Positions 11,039 through 22,599 of a DNA stretch of 45,834 bases are shown in pieces. The stretch is from contig MU859301.1 in the NCBI GenBank assembly GCA_033297205.1, positions 1-45,834 of the forward strand, read 5' to 3'. A model generated the notes under the pieces. That model saw only the letters and a list, made by a program, of their open reading frames with translations, searched no databases and had not been told where the DNA came from. Position 1 is the stretch's first letter; each line of letters starts with the position of its first letter. Position numbers and translations under genes: made by a program. The DNA comes from Pseudoneurospora amorphoporcata (Eukaryota > Ascomycota > Sordariomycetes > Sordariales > Sordariaceae).

Positions 11039-14000
11039 CTACCATGGACACATCATGGTTGACGAGATATCCTGCTATTCCATTTGGCCACATTGCTGCA
11101 GGGTAGTTAGTGTTAAGACGATAACGGAAGAGACCTCCTGGCAGAGCTTTGGGTAGCTGAGAAGTCAAGTCATGAGCCGCATCCTCTTGGGCTCTGCTCA
11201 AAAGGGCACAGAGTATCCCCATGGTCTGGCGTTTCTTTGTATCGCATGTTGCCAGAGCCCGTCATGGCTTCTCGCTGTCCTCGAGAATCGAGATCAAGTC
11301 AAACGATGCCGAATTTCGCGTAAAGAAAGGTGAAATGGAGTCGGGATGAGAGCAGACATAGTGACATCGACAATGGAACAGGTATCAGAGATCCTGCTCA
11401 CTGGGTTGATCATCGGACGCGAAAAACGCTGGGCGTCGTCCCGAGTTTCGAGAGCATGTTGAAGTTGACCAACAAAGAAATAAATTTTTCGACTGGTCCT
11501 GGCCTGTCTGGGAGAAACCTCCTTCCCTCTGTCTCCCATCAATGAAACTTTCATCAACCCGTGCCTGCCGCCGCAAAACAAGACCCGGAGACCCAAGGAA
11601 GGCGTAGGCGAGAGGCGAGTGCGCCATGGAAGGCTCCTTCCTTTAGCGGTCCTATCACCTATTGAGATCGCAAGACGCAATCACCGAGCATGGGAAGGAA
11701 CGAACTAGGTGATCTTGAAATACTGCGGACATCGGCTGTACTGCAATTTTTGCAAGAGCGCTCGATCCTGCAGAGGTACCGTAGTAGGTAGGCACCGCCG
11801 GATGATTGGGTAATTGCGACGAACCCATCCGGATTCGGAACGGCATGGCGGCTCCCGGGCCGGTAGGAGTAAACCACGAGTGGCCCTCAACTGAGTTGGC
11901 CGACGATGCGATTGACCTTCAGTGCCGTCCAGGTCGGGTTCCACTCTGGCGACCGTTGTTGTACAATCTAGCCCTGGTATGTTTGTTAGTTTGGTACAAA
12001 AAACGCCCAGTTCCACCTTTCGAGCTATTGAGAGTGAAAAAGTATTCGGGCTTCGAGCGGATGGGTGCTGTGGGAGACTGCCTTTTTATATCTTCCTATC
12101 CTGAAGGGCCTTAAGAAGAGACGGAGAGAGGCATAGTGTCGTTTTATACCCTGGTGATAATGTTAGTGCCTTCAAACGAAAGCTAGAAGAAGGCCAATGA
12201 GAGCTCAATTTCTCTCCTATTCGACCCATGTTCGAAGAACCAAACTAACAAACAAACCAGTCTTATATTGTATGGCAAGAGAGCCAGCCCCTCAGCATGA
12301 CACCGCCAGTGAGGACACCGACGGAACGGCAGCACGCAGAAGCCCATGGCGAGTGTGACGGTGTGACCCGTCCGACAGTGACGGCCCGGGTGATGAGTGC
12401 AGCGAACCGGTCGCATTTTTGAGCTTCTCACGTCCGGCCCGATTGACGGCTTTGCGGCGGCGGCCGTCATGGTGTCGTGATATCGCCCGACGGCCGAGAA
12501 ATGACCGGACCGCAATCGGCACACACCCAACCTGCCGAGCCTGCCAAGAAATGCGACGGTGCCTCTGGGTAGTTCATTATGACGGCGGCGCCGATGCGAA
12601 AAAGTGGAGATTTCCAAGGGCGGTCGGACGCTCCGTCGAATCTCGACTGCAGGCCCGGGATATCCGGCTTACGGCGGGGCGATCAAAAGTCGGAGGTGCC
12701 AGGAGCGTTCCGGTTGATACGGGTATTCAGCCTGAGATTACCGTATTTGTCTTTCCGGTGGTGATGATATGGAAGATGGGGATTGGATCTCGACATAACC
12801 GCCCCCGCGCCCGCACATTTGCACCTTACACCATGAAATATGCGGCGCATACATGACAAAATGCGCCGTGGACGGGTTTTATCTGGTTGTCTCTGCTGTG
12901 CCGGCGGGCGGTATGGAGGAATGCGAATGAAATGGACACCTGGAACATGCCGAAATTGCAGTCAAATTCGCTTCCGGTGTCATGCAAATCCGGACATCAG
13001 GTCCGCAAGAAAACATGGTTCGATGCGATGCGCGCCGGCGTCCAAGGAGGAGTTCTCGTGTTGCTGGAAACCCGCAAGCCCGTGACACCGTAGGATGGGA
13101 AGCGTCCGGCGGGGATTTTCCAAGGGAGAGAGGGCCGGGCCGACGACTGGGGTCGGACCAAGTTCTGTCACCGACCGAGTCACCGACCGAGAATTTGGCA
13201 TTGGCGACTCCCGAACGAGTTCAAGCTTCCACGCAACACACGTTCGGAATCCCCAATTTGGCTGGCGTCACGCCGGACGGAAGGAGCTGGATGACAATGA
13301 CGGATGGATGATTGACGCGACACGGGGCTCTTGGAACTCGGGAACTTGGCATGGAGCTCGGGCCTCCTTGACTTCTCGGAGAAATGTGGGTACCTGCCAG
13401 TGGAAACCGGCTGGCAACGGACGGCTCCGGCGGCAGGCATTTCTTGGCAAATCTGTCGGGGTTCGGGGACGAGAATGGTGGAGAACACAGCCGGGGTCAC
13501 GGTGTCCAAGTGATGCCTTCGATTGGAGTCTCAACCATCCCCGTTCGTTCGTTCGTTCGTTCGCTGTAGCGTCGGTCGGGGGTGTCAAGTTTCGGAAGTT
13601 TCCAAACGCAGGTCCCGTCCCGCGTGCTGCACCACTCCCCTGTTCCCTGTTCCGTGTTCTCCAGACAGAAGACGGGCGAGAGTCCAGCTCGTTCCGAGAC
13701 GGAAGAAAGAGAAAGGAGAGGGGGGGGGGGCACGGGGTCTTGGTCCTTGAAGGAATGAGAGGAGGCCACCACTCACCGTACAGCACACCTCGTATACGAC
13801 GAGCTGGGCACACACCGAGCACTCGCTCAATTCAATGATGCTGAAATTGGACTGGAAATTAGGTAGCAGCACCATTGCTGTCGATGCTGAGAACGGACGA
13901 GCCGGAGTGGGCCATTGGGGATTTGGGGATTGGAGTGTGTGGAAGGGAAGGGGTGCAGTGCAGTGTGCCCCGTCTGATCAGTTCCCTCCCGAATGCAACG

Positions 14001-16258
14001 CCGGAAGCCAAGGAAAAAGGGGCCGGGGTGGGTTCTCTCCGAGTCGTTGGGGTCGTTTACCTTGATCACCGGTCTCGTTCCATCATCCATCCAATCCATC
14101 CAGCTTCCAGGCAGGTTGCCAGTTCGGGGCGTCACAGGGCTCCCAGCCGTCATTCTGCCCTGCTTGGCGCCGTCCGTGTTCTAGTTCTAGCTTGCATCAA
14201 GCAAGAAGGCCAAGGTCTGAACCTTTTGGCGACGACGAGGTGCTTCACAAGAATGCGACAACAAGCCACAACTTGGTCATAAGTCATGGCGCCGTCTTGC
14301 CTTCTTTCTTCTTCTTATGTGATCCAGGGCAACTTTCACGTTGGGTCTTGGGACCTCTCGATCGCCAGGCCAGGCCCCCTGAAATCGAAATCCTGTCGCG
14401 CCCGGTGTGTGTGTCGAGTGCTTTGTACCTTCATGCAAGCCTGGCTGCTCGCTGGCCCCGACCGGTGAATGTAACCGACCTCGGACGGAGAAGGGAGAGA
14501 GAAGGGACCTGCTGGAGGCGCTAATGAGCTGACTGACTGGGCGCTGGGCTGACTCTGACCTGGAGTGCTGTGCCATGATTTTTGTTATGTGTGAGGAAAA
14601 GAAAGCCGTTATAGAAAGCGCATGTTTTTGTTACAGAACTTTGCAACTCCATTCCTTCTTTTTGTACTGTTTTGTTGTTCCTATCCGGATCTTTTCAAAA
14701 GAACGTTAGGAAGTGGAGTGTGAGATTGGGCCTGAAGCCGGCGGGTGCTTTGACCGTCCCCGTCCCCCCGCCCCTTGTCCAGACAAATGACAAAGCCCGT
14801 CCGCTGTGGGCAAGGGAAGGGCAGCGGCCGACTGTGCACCGTCAACATTTCAATCAAAAAAACTACGGACTGGAAATGGAATGTCTCGGTCGCGGGGCCG
14901 GGTGCATCAGACTGGAACCTGTTGTCGGTTGAACTACTAGCACAAGTGGCTCTATTCACGCGACGGGACTCAGCCCCAAATAGCTGCACTCTTTTAGTGG
15001 CTGCAACCACCATCAAATCCCGTGTCTCCCGGAACCTGCCCACCGTAATAAGGTATTTTTGGTGTCCGCGCGGCTTCGACAGTCAATGTGCAATTCCACC
15101 TCTACGGTCTTTTTCTCTGCTTCCATCAAATTGACCATATGGAAATCCCATGATGACGAACGGTCTGTTTGGCGATTTAGACAAGACCTGGTGCGAGCTG
15201 AACCTTACTAGGGAGTAATGTGTCTCCCGGCCCGGACCCCATTGTCTCCGGCCGCTCTGCGTAACAGAAAGCCAGGCAAAAGCCCAGCACCAAAGGCGGC
15301 TTTTTGGTCCAGTCCGGCAGCAGCGCTGTGACGATGCAGGCTTGGAGCAAAAGGTCACGGTGACGCCGGTCGGAGCCTTGGATTGGCCCACCATGTCACT
15401 TTCCCACCCAAAACCGGCTGGCGGGTGACTTCCGAAAGCAAAGGGGTCAAGGCCCCGCTTTAATTGACGAGCCCCGGCACCAGCAGCCGATCCGTCCGTT
15501 CCCCATTGTGGCTCGCAGGCGGCAGACGGTCGCCAGACGGTGCCCGCTTGGAGACAGCGCTGCCGCCGAAAGCCTCGAACATGTCTCCCTTTTTACCCCC
15601 CTCCACCCCCCCGTGCTTCCTGCCGCGCCCGCCCACCTGAAGTCCAGGTTCCCGTCCTTTCTGCCACGATCCCTCTCTTCTTCCTCTTCTTCCCTCGGTC
15701 GCCTTCCCTTCCCTTTTCCTCCTCTCCCGTCTTTCTCGTTTCCCGATCTCTTGTCCGGAACACTTTATACACCGCGTCAACCAGCCCGGCGCCGTGTTCC
15801 ATCGCCAATCAACAAACAGTTCAACGTCGATCCCCAACTACGGTACTCTGCTCTATTTTCGACCCCCAGAATTCATTCGTCGCTGGAATTCCTCGGCGCG
15901 ACCTCCGGCCTTTTTCGCTTTCAGCTCCGGTCGAGTCGGTCATTATTCGGCACCCCGTGTCCTTTGCGCCTTCACTACCACCACCTTTTCAACATTCTCC
16001 TTTTTTTTTTCCCACAATCAACGACAACGGCAACAACAACAACAACACCATTGTCGTCGTCGCATTCACAGCAACAACAGCATCATCAACTACAACGACA
16101 CACTATCATTATTGTCGACATTTGCGCCCGCATCTTCTTTTTGAGTCGATTACCACCAGCCAAACAACATTAATAGCAACCGCCACCACCACCACCATCC
16201 GACCTATCCCGAGCAAACACCTTTGCTACACCAATCGCCAGCCCGCTTGGCCACCGAA
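11039..16258. other. Long region without a convincing gene; leader of the Zn2Cys6 gene at its right end
   Basis: About 5.2 kb. Many short overlapping frames on both strands occur because the DNA is GC-rich, but none shows a domain, good splice structure or a convincing start. Visible items are a (GTTC)5 microsatellite at 13543-13563, a G11 tract at 13720-13730, and CT-rich then CAA/ACA-rich sequence from about 15590 to 16200 that looks like the long untranslated leader of the regulator starting at 16259. Long leaders of this kind are common for fungal regulatory genes. Confidence 0.5.
13543..13563. repeat. (GTTC)5 microsatellite
   Basis: Five perfect copies of a four-base unit in the gene-free region. 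Confidence 0.9.
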
Positions 16259-19200
16259 ATGTCGTCGGTTGTTAGGTCCACGGCCCTTCGTGCTGGAGGA
16301 GCCTGTGTTCGGTGTCGCAAGGGCAAGACCAAGTGTGTCTACGAGAACGGCAGAGCACCATGCAAGAACTGCGCCAAGGGGATGCACGAATGCTATCTTC
16401 CCTCGGAGAGCATGGCTCACGCCCACGGAGGAGTAGCACCAAGCAACCGCCAACAACGACCTCGCGAGAGTCTTCCTAGTGAGCGCATCGTACCGACCTC
16501 TGCTGGCGACCGCGGAGGACCGCCGTCCGTCGGTGCGTCGCGTCACGTCTCTACTACCAACGAAAAGTACGTGCTTCCTGGTCCTTGCCCCCCTTGTCGT
16601 TGTTGTTGTTGTTGTTGATGTCTACATGCTATGGATACTACCTATGCAATCTGTTTGCACCATCATCATAGGTCATTGGCATCTCCAAGTGGTTTTGTCT
16701 ATTGTCTTTTCCTAACCATTGCGCGCTTTTCACATTTGGTTTGGTTTCTCCATTTCACTTTATTGGTTTTTTCTTCTGTTCCCACTGTCTGCCAGTCCAA
16801 GTGCTGGACCGGCCGGACACCTCCTGGGTGGCCCGACAAGTCCAGTGGACCCAAGCACCGGAATCAGCGAACGCGCGCATTCCGCTTCCCGCCATCCTCC
16901 GCCCGCCTCCTTCCTTCCTCGCCCACTTCCCACTCCAGTCACTGCCCTGGCCGAGGGAGGCCTCGTGCACGGGCGCCGCCGACGGTGGGCACATGCTGCT
17001 CCACGGTGGTTGCCTTGGGCGGGCGGGGCGCCCGTCCACCGGAAGCAGAGTGCATTTTCTAGCGCTGCCTCTTCGGAGCAACAAGGACGCACCGCCCCCC
17101 GACCCCCCATTTTTTCTCCGCCCCGGCTTCCATTCCCAAAACCGTCTTTGTACCCCATTCCTTCCCTTGCTCCGTGCGCACCTCTCGGTCGCCATTCCGA
17201 TTTCCTGCCCTTTTCTTACCGCTCTCATTCCCGTGCAAGCCCCGTGCACCCCCCTTGGACCCCCCTCCTGCAAACGGAGCCGACGGAGGGTTTTTGGTGG
17301 AGCTCCTCCGTCCTTTCTGAATCACCATTACACATTCGCCCAGTATGGCACCCCCGCCCCCGCGGGCGCGTCAGTGCGCACAGAGGGGATGTTCTCGGGT
17401 TGCCGGTCCGCCCACTTTCCGGCACCGGCCTCCCATTTCCGCCCGAGTCCCCGATACCGATAAGATAAGCATCGTCCAATCGTCAACTCCAACGGGAAGG
17501 ATCGCGAGATGCTCTTTCCGTGGTGTTTGCAGCACCCACTGTCTGTCATTTCACCTACAGGTTGGACCTTCCTCGTTTGCTCTACAAAATCTTTCCAGCG
17601 ACTTGGCCACGACCTCAATTGTTCCATTGACATTGCCAGCTATATTTGTGGGAAGCACCTCCTTCTCACATCTGCCGTCGTTCCCATCGTTTCTATCTTT
17701 CGTCTCCACATCCCACTTCGTCCAACGAAACATGACTGACAAATGTTTCTTCAAACGCAGACTCACCCCCGAACTCCTCCAAGAATGCGAGCGCGTGATC
17801 AACAAGACCCTCCCAGCATGTGTCGCCTTCCACAAGCCCTCGTGCCTACAGCAACTCAAGAATGCCTCGATGGAATGGACCTTGGTCAATGCACTCCTCA
17901 CCACAGCCGCTCGCCACTCTCCGGCCATGATACGACGTTATGGAGGACAACTCGGTGGCGCAGGCGCTGCTGAACACTTCGCCCAGAAGGCCGGTCAACT
18001 CGTCATGCAGTCTTTGGCGTCTCCTAGCCTTGCCGACATTCAGGCTCTCTGCCTTCTCGTCATCCACGAATGGGGTTGCAGGGAGGCTGTTCGTGCCTAC
18101 ATCTATCTCGGCCAAGCTGCCCGTATGATCCAGATGTATAGGATTGTCTCGGCACAGCAGCGAAACTCGGACCCCGACCAGTTTTTGCAGGACGAAAGCT
18201 TCCGCCGTACTCTCTGGCTCATCTACATCCTCGACTGCTTTCTTACCAGCAGCCCCGGCCGTCGCCCCGCGCTTTCGACCCACGATGTTCTCGACATTGC
18301 CTTGCCGTGCGCAGATATGAACTTCAACTTTGGCAGCCCTGTTGTCGTTAGAACCATTGGTGGCGCCGCGCCATCTCACGCAGAGCCCGGCGCTGCTCTC
18401 TCGGAGGTCGGCGAGTTCGGTCACATTGTTCTTGCCACTAGAGCCTGGCGCAATGTTGTTGAGATGATGACGACCACCACCCTCGAGACCTTTTCGGATA
18501 CGCAGTGCCTTGCTTTGGAGGCTGATATCGATACCCTCCGTCAGACCCTTCCTCCCCACTTTGCCGACAAGCCCGGCCAGATCAACCTCCACATTACCAT
18601 GGGCAGTGGTTATACTTACGCCATGATTCACTGTCTCCTTAACTGCGGGACCATCTTCGTAAACCGACGCCGCATCCTTCAGGTAGTAACCGACGAGAAC
18701 TTCACCATCGACGCCTGGCGCATGGCTTCTCATACACACATGCAAACTGTCGATCGCATCTTTGCCGCTTCCCACAGCATCATCCACTCTCTTCTCGCCC
18801 TCGAGCACGGAGCCGACAAGGACATCATGGTGTGCTTCCCGATTTTTATGCTCTTTTCAGCATTTACCGCCGGCTCGACAGTAGCCTACCTCACCCTCAA
18901 GGGCCTCGCTCCCTCCACCGTCACCGAATCCGCCAGCAGCATTGTCAGAGACAGCTTGCGCCTGTGCCAGGATGGATCCGAGTCTTGGCCCCTGGTTACC
19001 CCCTGGGCCCGCCACCTCACGGTTATGTCCAAGGTACTGCGCGATATGAAGGTACTGGGCCGTGACCGCGAGGCGCGCGAAGACAGCCGCGCCACGATGC
19101 ACGCTGCCTCCCCTCACATTAAGGATGACGTCGCCACGCCTCCCGACAACACCAACCACCCCGAAGCCATGGAGTTCGACATCGTCCAGCCCAATAGCAC

Positions 19201-19600
19201 CGGTCCTGGATCTGTAGGACCAAATGCCGCTTCCCCCGGTGCTCCCACCCCAACCATCGAGGGAGCAGGCGGCAGCGAAGCTGGCGAAACGCCCCTCGTC
19301 AGACGTCCCGGTATCACTACTATTAACGGTGGATCGGTCGGCGCGGTTGACACCAGGGTTGCGACGACTAGCCCGCCCCCGCACGCGACGCCAGTGCTGC
19401 AGCATCAGCAACTAAAGGTCGACTCGCCGAGCGCGCAGTCATCGGTATCGAACCAGGGAGGGGCCAACGCGCAGGGAGCGAGCGTTCCTCCTAGCGGGGC
19501 GGATGCTGTGGATATGACAGCCAATGAACTTTGCCAGGCGTTTGAGAGGCAGTTGTTAGAGTTGGATGATTTGGCTGCCTTTATGGGCGGTGGTGTCTAA
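16259..19600 (+). CDS. Zn(II)2Cys6 transcription factor
   Basis: First exon 16259-16566 starts at the first ATG of its frame and holds the binuclear zinc cluster: ACVRCRKGKTKCVYEN, then APCKNCAKGMHEC, six Cys in the right spacing, near the N-terminus (about residues 14-42). A 229-nt intron (16567-16795) leads to exon 2 starting at 16796, rich in Ser/Pro/Gly. Its 3' end is uncertain; a further intron must end at the CAG at 17758-17760. The last exon, 17761-19600, is long and clear: LTPELLQECERVINKTLPAC, then the fungal-specific transcription factor domain with RRTLWLIYILDCFLTSSPGR, a Pro/Ser/Gly-rich tail, and a short acidic/hydrophobic end (LDDLAAFMGGGV) that could be an activation motif. It acts in the nucleus as a DNA-binding regulator. 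The finger and tail could belong to the carbon-metabolism regulators of the BglR/COL-26/ART1 kind, but I cannot confirm this. Its neighbour is a JEN-type permease. Confidence 0.88.
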
Positions 19601-20941
19601 GCCGTTCTCCATGTTGCGGGAATCTGTATGATACGATGACTTGTCTTTGTCATCAAAAGGATGATTGAGTCGTGGATGTCGATGACATTCTCCGGGTACT
19701 TCTCTGGGCCTTGTTTCTTTTGTCTTTCTTCTTCTACTTCTGTTCAGTATCAGATCAGAACTGTTGTAGGGCGGATGGATTGGCGGCACTTGTCTGCGAA
19801 GGACGGACGGAACGATTTGCGTTGTTATGGTTTTCGGTCGGTCGGTCAGTCAGTGACATGACCCCCTATGCCGTGGATTCGGTTGGTGTTTGTTGGCTTT
19901 GGTTTGGTTTGGTTTGGTTGGTGTTCAAGGAGTTTTTATGACGGACGCCTTTATGGTCGTCGTCGTCGTTGTTGTTGATCAATCATCATGGGAGAATGTT
20001 TTGTCTGTGTGGCCTTTGGGTTGCTGCTCGTTTGAATGTCTGTATCTGATTCTGCTTACTAGTTACTTTTGAGATGACAGGACTCGGATGTCCATTTGTT
20101 CCTTTTAGCGATTGTCATGAGGATAAAGACTGTTTACGCTGCTTGGTGTCTGAGTTCCTATGTCACTTCTATGCTTGCGTGGTTGACCCGATGTGATGTG
20201 ATGTCCTCGGAAAAGCTCTATCTTGTCCACCAGAATCGTATTTGCGTAAACATGGGTGGGCACATCGGATATGTGTCCTATAGCTGCGAAATGACTATTG
20301 CACTCACGTCCAATGTTACAGTGACTGCCTGTGAAATGAAATGTATGACAACCTCGGCCATGTTCCCGTAATAACTTGGACCGGTATTGACCCGACACCA
20401 TGCATGAGCGAACAAGTACAGTACCGACAATCACCGATCAACATCGAGAAACGAGCAGAGATCAGCGGTCTCGGCGTACTTTTCTCGATCCCCACACGTT
20501 CCCCAGACTGACTCCACGTGGAGACGAGACAAGAGTCACAAGACAAAAGACACGATCAATCGGCCTGTCGTTTCACTGATTCTGCATTTGAGCTGTTATC
20601 TATGTACTCGACGGATTTCCCATCATCATCGTCTTCAGACTTGTATTTGCCTTGGACATTGCCAACAACAACAGACTCGAACACCTAGGTACATCATGTT
20701 CATGTAGGTAAAGAAAGGAAAGAAAGAAAAGAAAGGAGAGAAAGTGCAAAATACTACCAATCTCCGAGGCAAAGAATAACACCGGAGATTCGGCTTCTCG
20801 GTGATGGATGGGCTGGGCTGGGTGGGTGGATCACGCCCCAGAAACCCCGGACTGTGATACATATCAAGATAGGTACATAGGTAGGTATCTCCAAGGCTGG
20901 GCGCTGGAGATCGAAGGCTGGGCGCTGTTATGGAGAAGTTG

Positions 20942-20980
20942 CCGGGGCGGGACCGGGGAGGCGGGACCGGGGAGGCGGGG
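20942..20980 (+). promoter_or_regulatory. Cluster of four CreA/CRE-1-type sites
   Basis: CCGGGG occurs at 20942-20947, 20953-20958 and 20967-20972, and GCGGGG at 20975-20980. All fit SYGGRG, the known binding consensus of the carbon catabolite repressor CreA/CRE-1. They lie about 1.6 kb before the JEN-type permease. Sites are seen; binding is inference, and part of the density comes from a 14-base tandem repeat. Confidence 0.4.
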
Positions 20981-21296
20981 AACCTTGTAATGGAAGTTTT
21001 GGGTTGGGGTCGGGTGTCGTTGGAGATCACTGATCAGCAGCGAGCGTGTGGGGGAATTTCCACATTTTTTCCGCTTCCTGACGGGACTCGCTCGGCACAT
21101 ACACTTTTACCTTGGATAATAATAATAAATAAATATGATTTCTCTCATGGGGCATGGAGGACCCCTCGATAAGGTACGCATGTGTGACTCGTCCGTGTCT
21201 CGTTTGTTTGTCAGCTTTTTGACCGACCGGACTGATACAAGCCGACATCTTTGTGACCTACCTACCTGTATTGATGGAACTGTCGGGGGTGTCAGT

Positions 21297-21326
21297 CTGC
21301 TGCTGCTGCTGCTGCTACTGCTGCTG
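21297..21326. repeat. CTG microsatellite
   Basis: About ten CTG/CTA units in the intergenic region upstream of the carboxylate permease. Confidence 0.85.
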
Positions 21327-21551
21327 TATCACCACGTGACCACACTGATGAATGGCGATTTTTGACGAAAAAAAACGTTGGATATTATTCAGAGACGTCG
21401 GTCGGGCAGCATTTATTTACCTTAGTTTGCTGAGTTTGCTCCCAGTTCCTCTCCCCTGCCCACCCGACACGATATGAAATTTTATATTGGACCGGGTGTG
21501 GGAAGGTTAATGTCAAACGTACATAATGTGCCATGTCAAACGGGAATAAGC

Positions 21552-21569
21552 TTTTTTTTTTTTTTTTTT
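21552..21569. repeat. T18 homopolymer
   Basis: Uninterrupted run of 18 T in the same intergenic region. Confidence 0.9.
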
Positions 21570-21633
21570 CTTCAACGCTACAGAAAACGCTAGAGCAAAT
21601 TGCAAAAGCCGATGACAGGGCGGACAGGCGGGC

Positions 21634-21653
21634 AGGTAGGTAGGTAGGTAGGT
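21634..21653. repeat. (AGGT)5 microsatellite
   Basis: Five tandem AGGT units. Single and paired copies of the same tetranucleotide (or its complement ACCT) recur in many intergenic parts of this window. Confidence 0.85.
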
Positions 21654-22599
21654 TACCGCTCGGCGGGCACCGCTCGGCAGTCGGCACCTTCCTTTAGCGG
21701 GGAGACGGGATCTCGACCTGCTCCTTGCCCTGTTTGACCGACCGACCGGACGGACTCATGATATCAAGGAACGGAACATTGCGTCAGCAGTTCAAGCCCA
21801 GCCGGACAGGTGTCGGTTCATGTTCAAAAACATGATTAACGGAAAGCCATTGGCCAGGCCACCCCGCTTCCCCGGTTTCCCCCGCAACCAACCTAACGCA
21901 ACGTGGGGAAATTCGCCGGCCGGCCGACCGGTCGGTCGTGGTCGTCATGCAAGTAGGTAAGTCTAGTCAAATGTAATGGAAGCACTGCAGGTGAGGTGGC
22001 AGCAGCAAGTGCAGTCACATGCCCCTGGAAACCATGACCATGGATCATGGCATGTCAAACAGGAAAGCTTAGCGCAGACGACACTGCAGACTGGCTGCAG
22101 ACGGTTGTCCCACACCAAAAAGACTGTAACGTGGTGTTGTGCAGATCTCTTGCCGTTTCTTGCCAAGGGTTGTGAACGAACTAAGGTGCTGTTGGTAGCA
22201 ATGGAAAGACAAGAGTAAGGGAAGCGAAGCCGGGACGGCTGATGGCTGGTTCATGAGTGACACTTGGAGAGAAGAGATTTCCTGATAACGGAGGGTTAGA
22301 TTCTCTGGTTGCAGTGGTGTACATACATATATGTATGTGGTGTTCCCCCCTCCGTCTCGACTTTGCTCCCTAGGTTCTTTATCTTTCGTCCGAACGCCTA
22401 AGGAGAACCGTCATTTTGTCTTAATCATTCTTTCCTGCGGCCTACGTACAACCTACACCTTGCGACAGCAACCTATGTTTTAGACACCTGATTACCGCGA
22501 CGCCGTACTAGGCGTGTGTCTGGACTCATCGATAGCATCTGTTAAGTCACTACTACCTACATACATCCTTTCACCAATCCCGATACCGACCTCGTTACA

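Larger units (their letters stand above)
19601..22599. other. Three-kb intergenic region with repeats and SYGGRG sites
   Basis: Between the regulator and the JEN-type permease. No gene seen. Contents: a 14-base direct repeat (AAGGCTGGGCGCTG) at 20893-20906 and 20914-20927, four SYGGRG sites at 20942-20980, a CTG-rich microsatellite at 21297-21326, a T18 tract at 21552-21569, (AGGT)5 at 21634-21653, and CT-rich leader sequence near 22340-22600. It should hold the permease promoter. Confidence 0.5.

Noticed and set aside
13095..13838. 247-codon plus frame and 184-codon minus frame in the gene-poor region
   Set aside because: Both are low-complexity products of GC-rich sequence and overlap each other; no family features.
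15508..16436. Long frames just before the Zn2Cys6 start
   Set aside because: They are translations of the CT- and CAA-rich leader; the zinc cluster frame begins at 16259.
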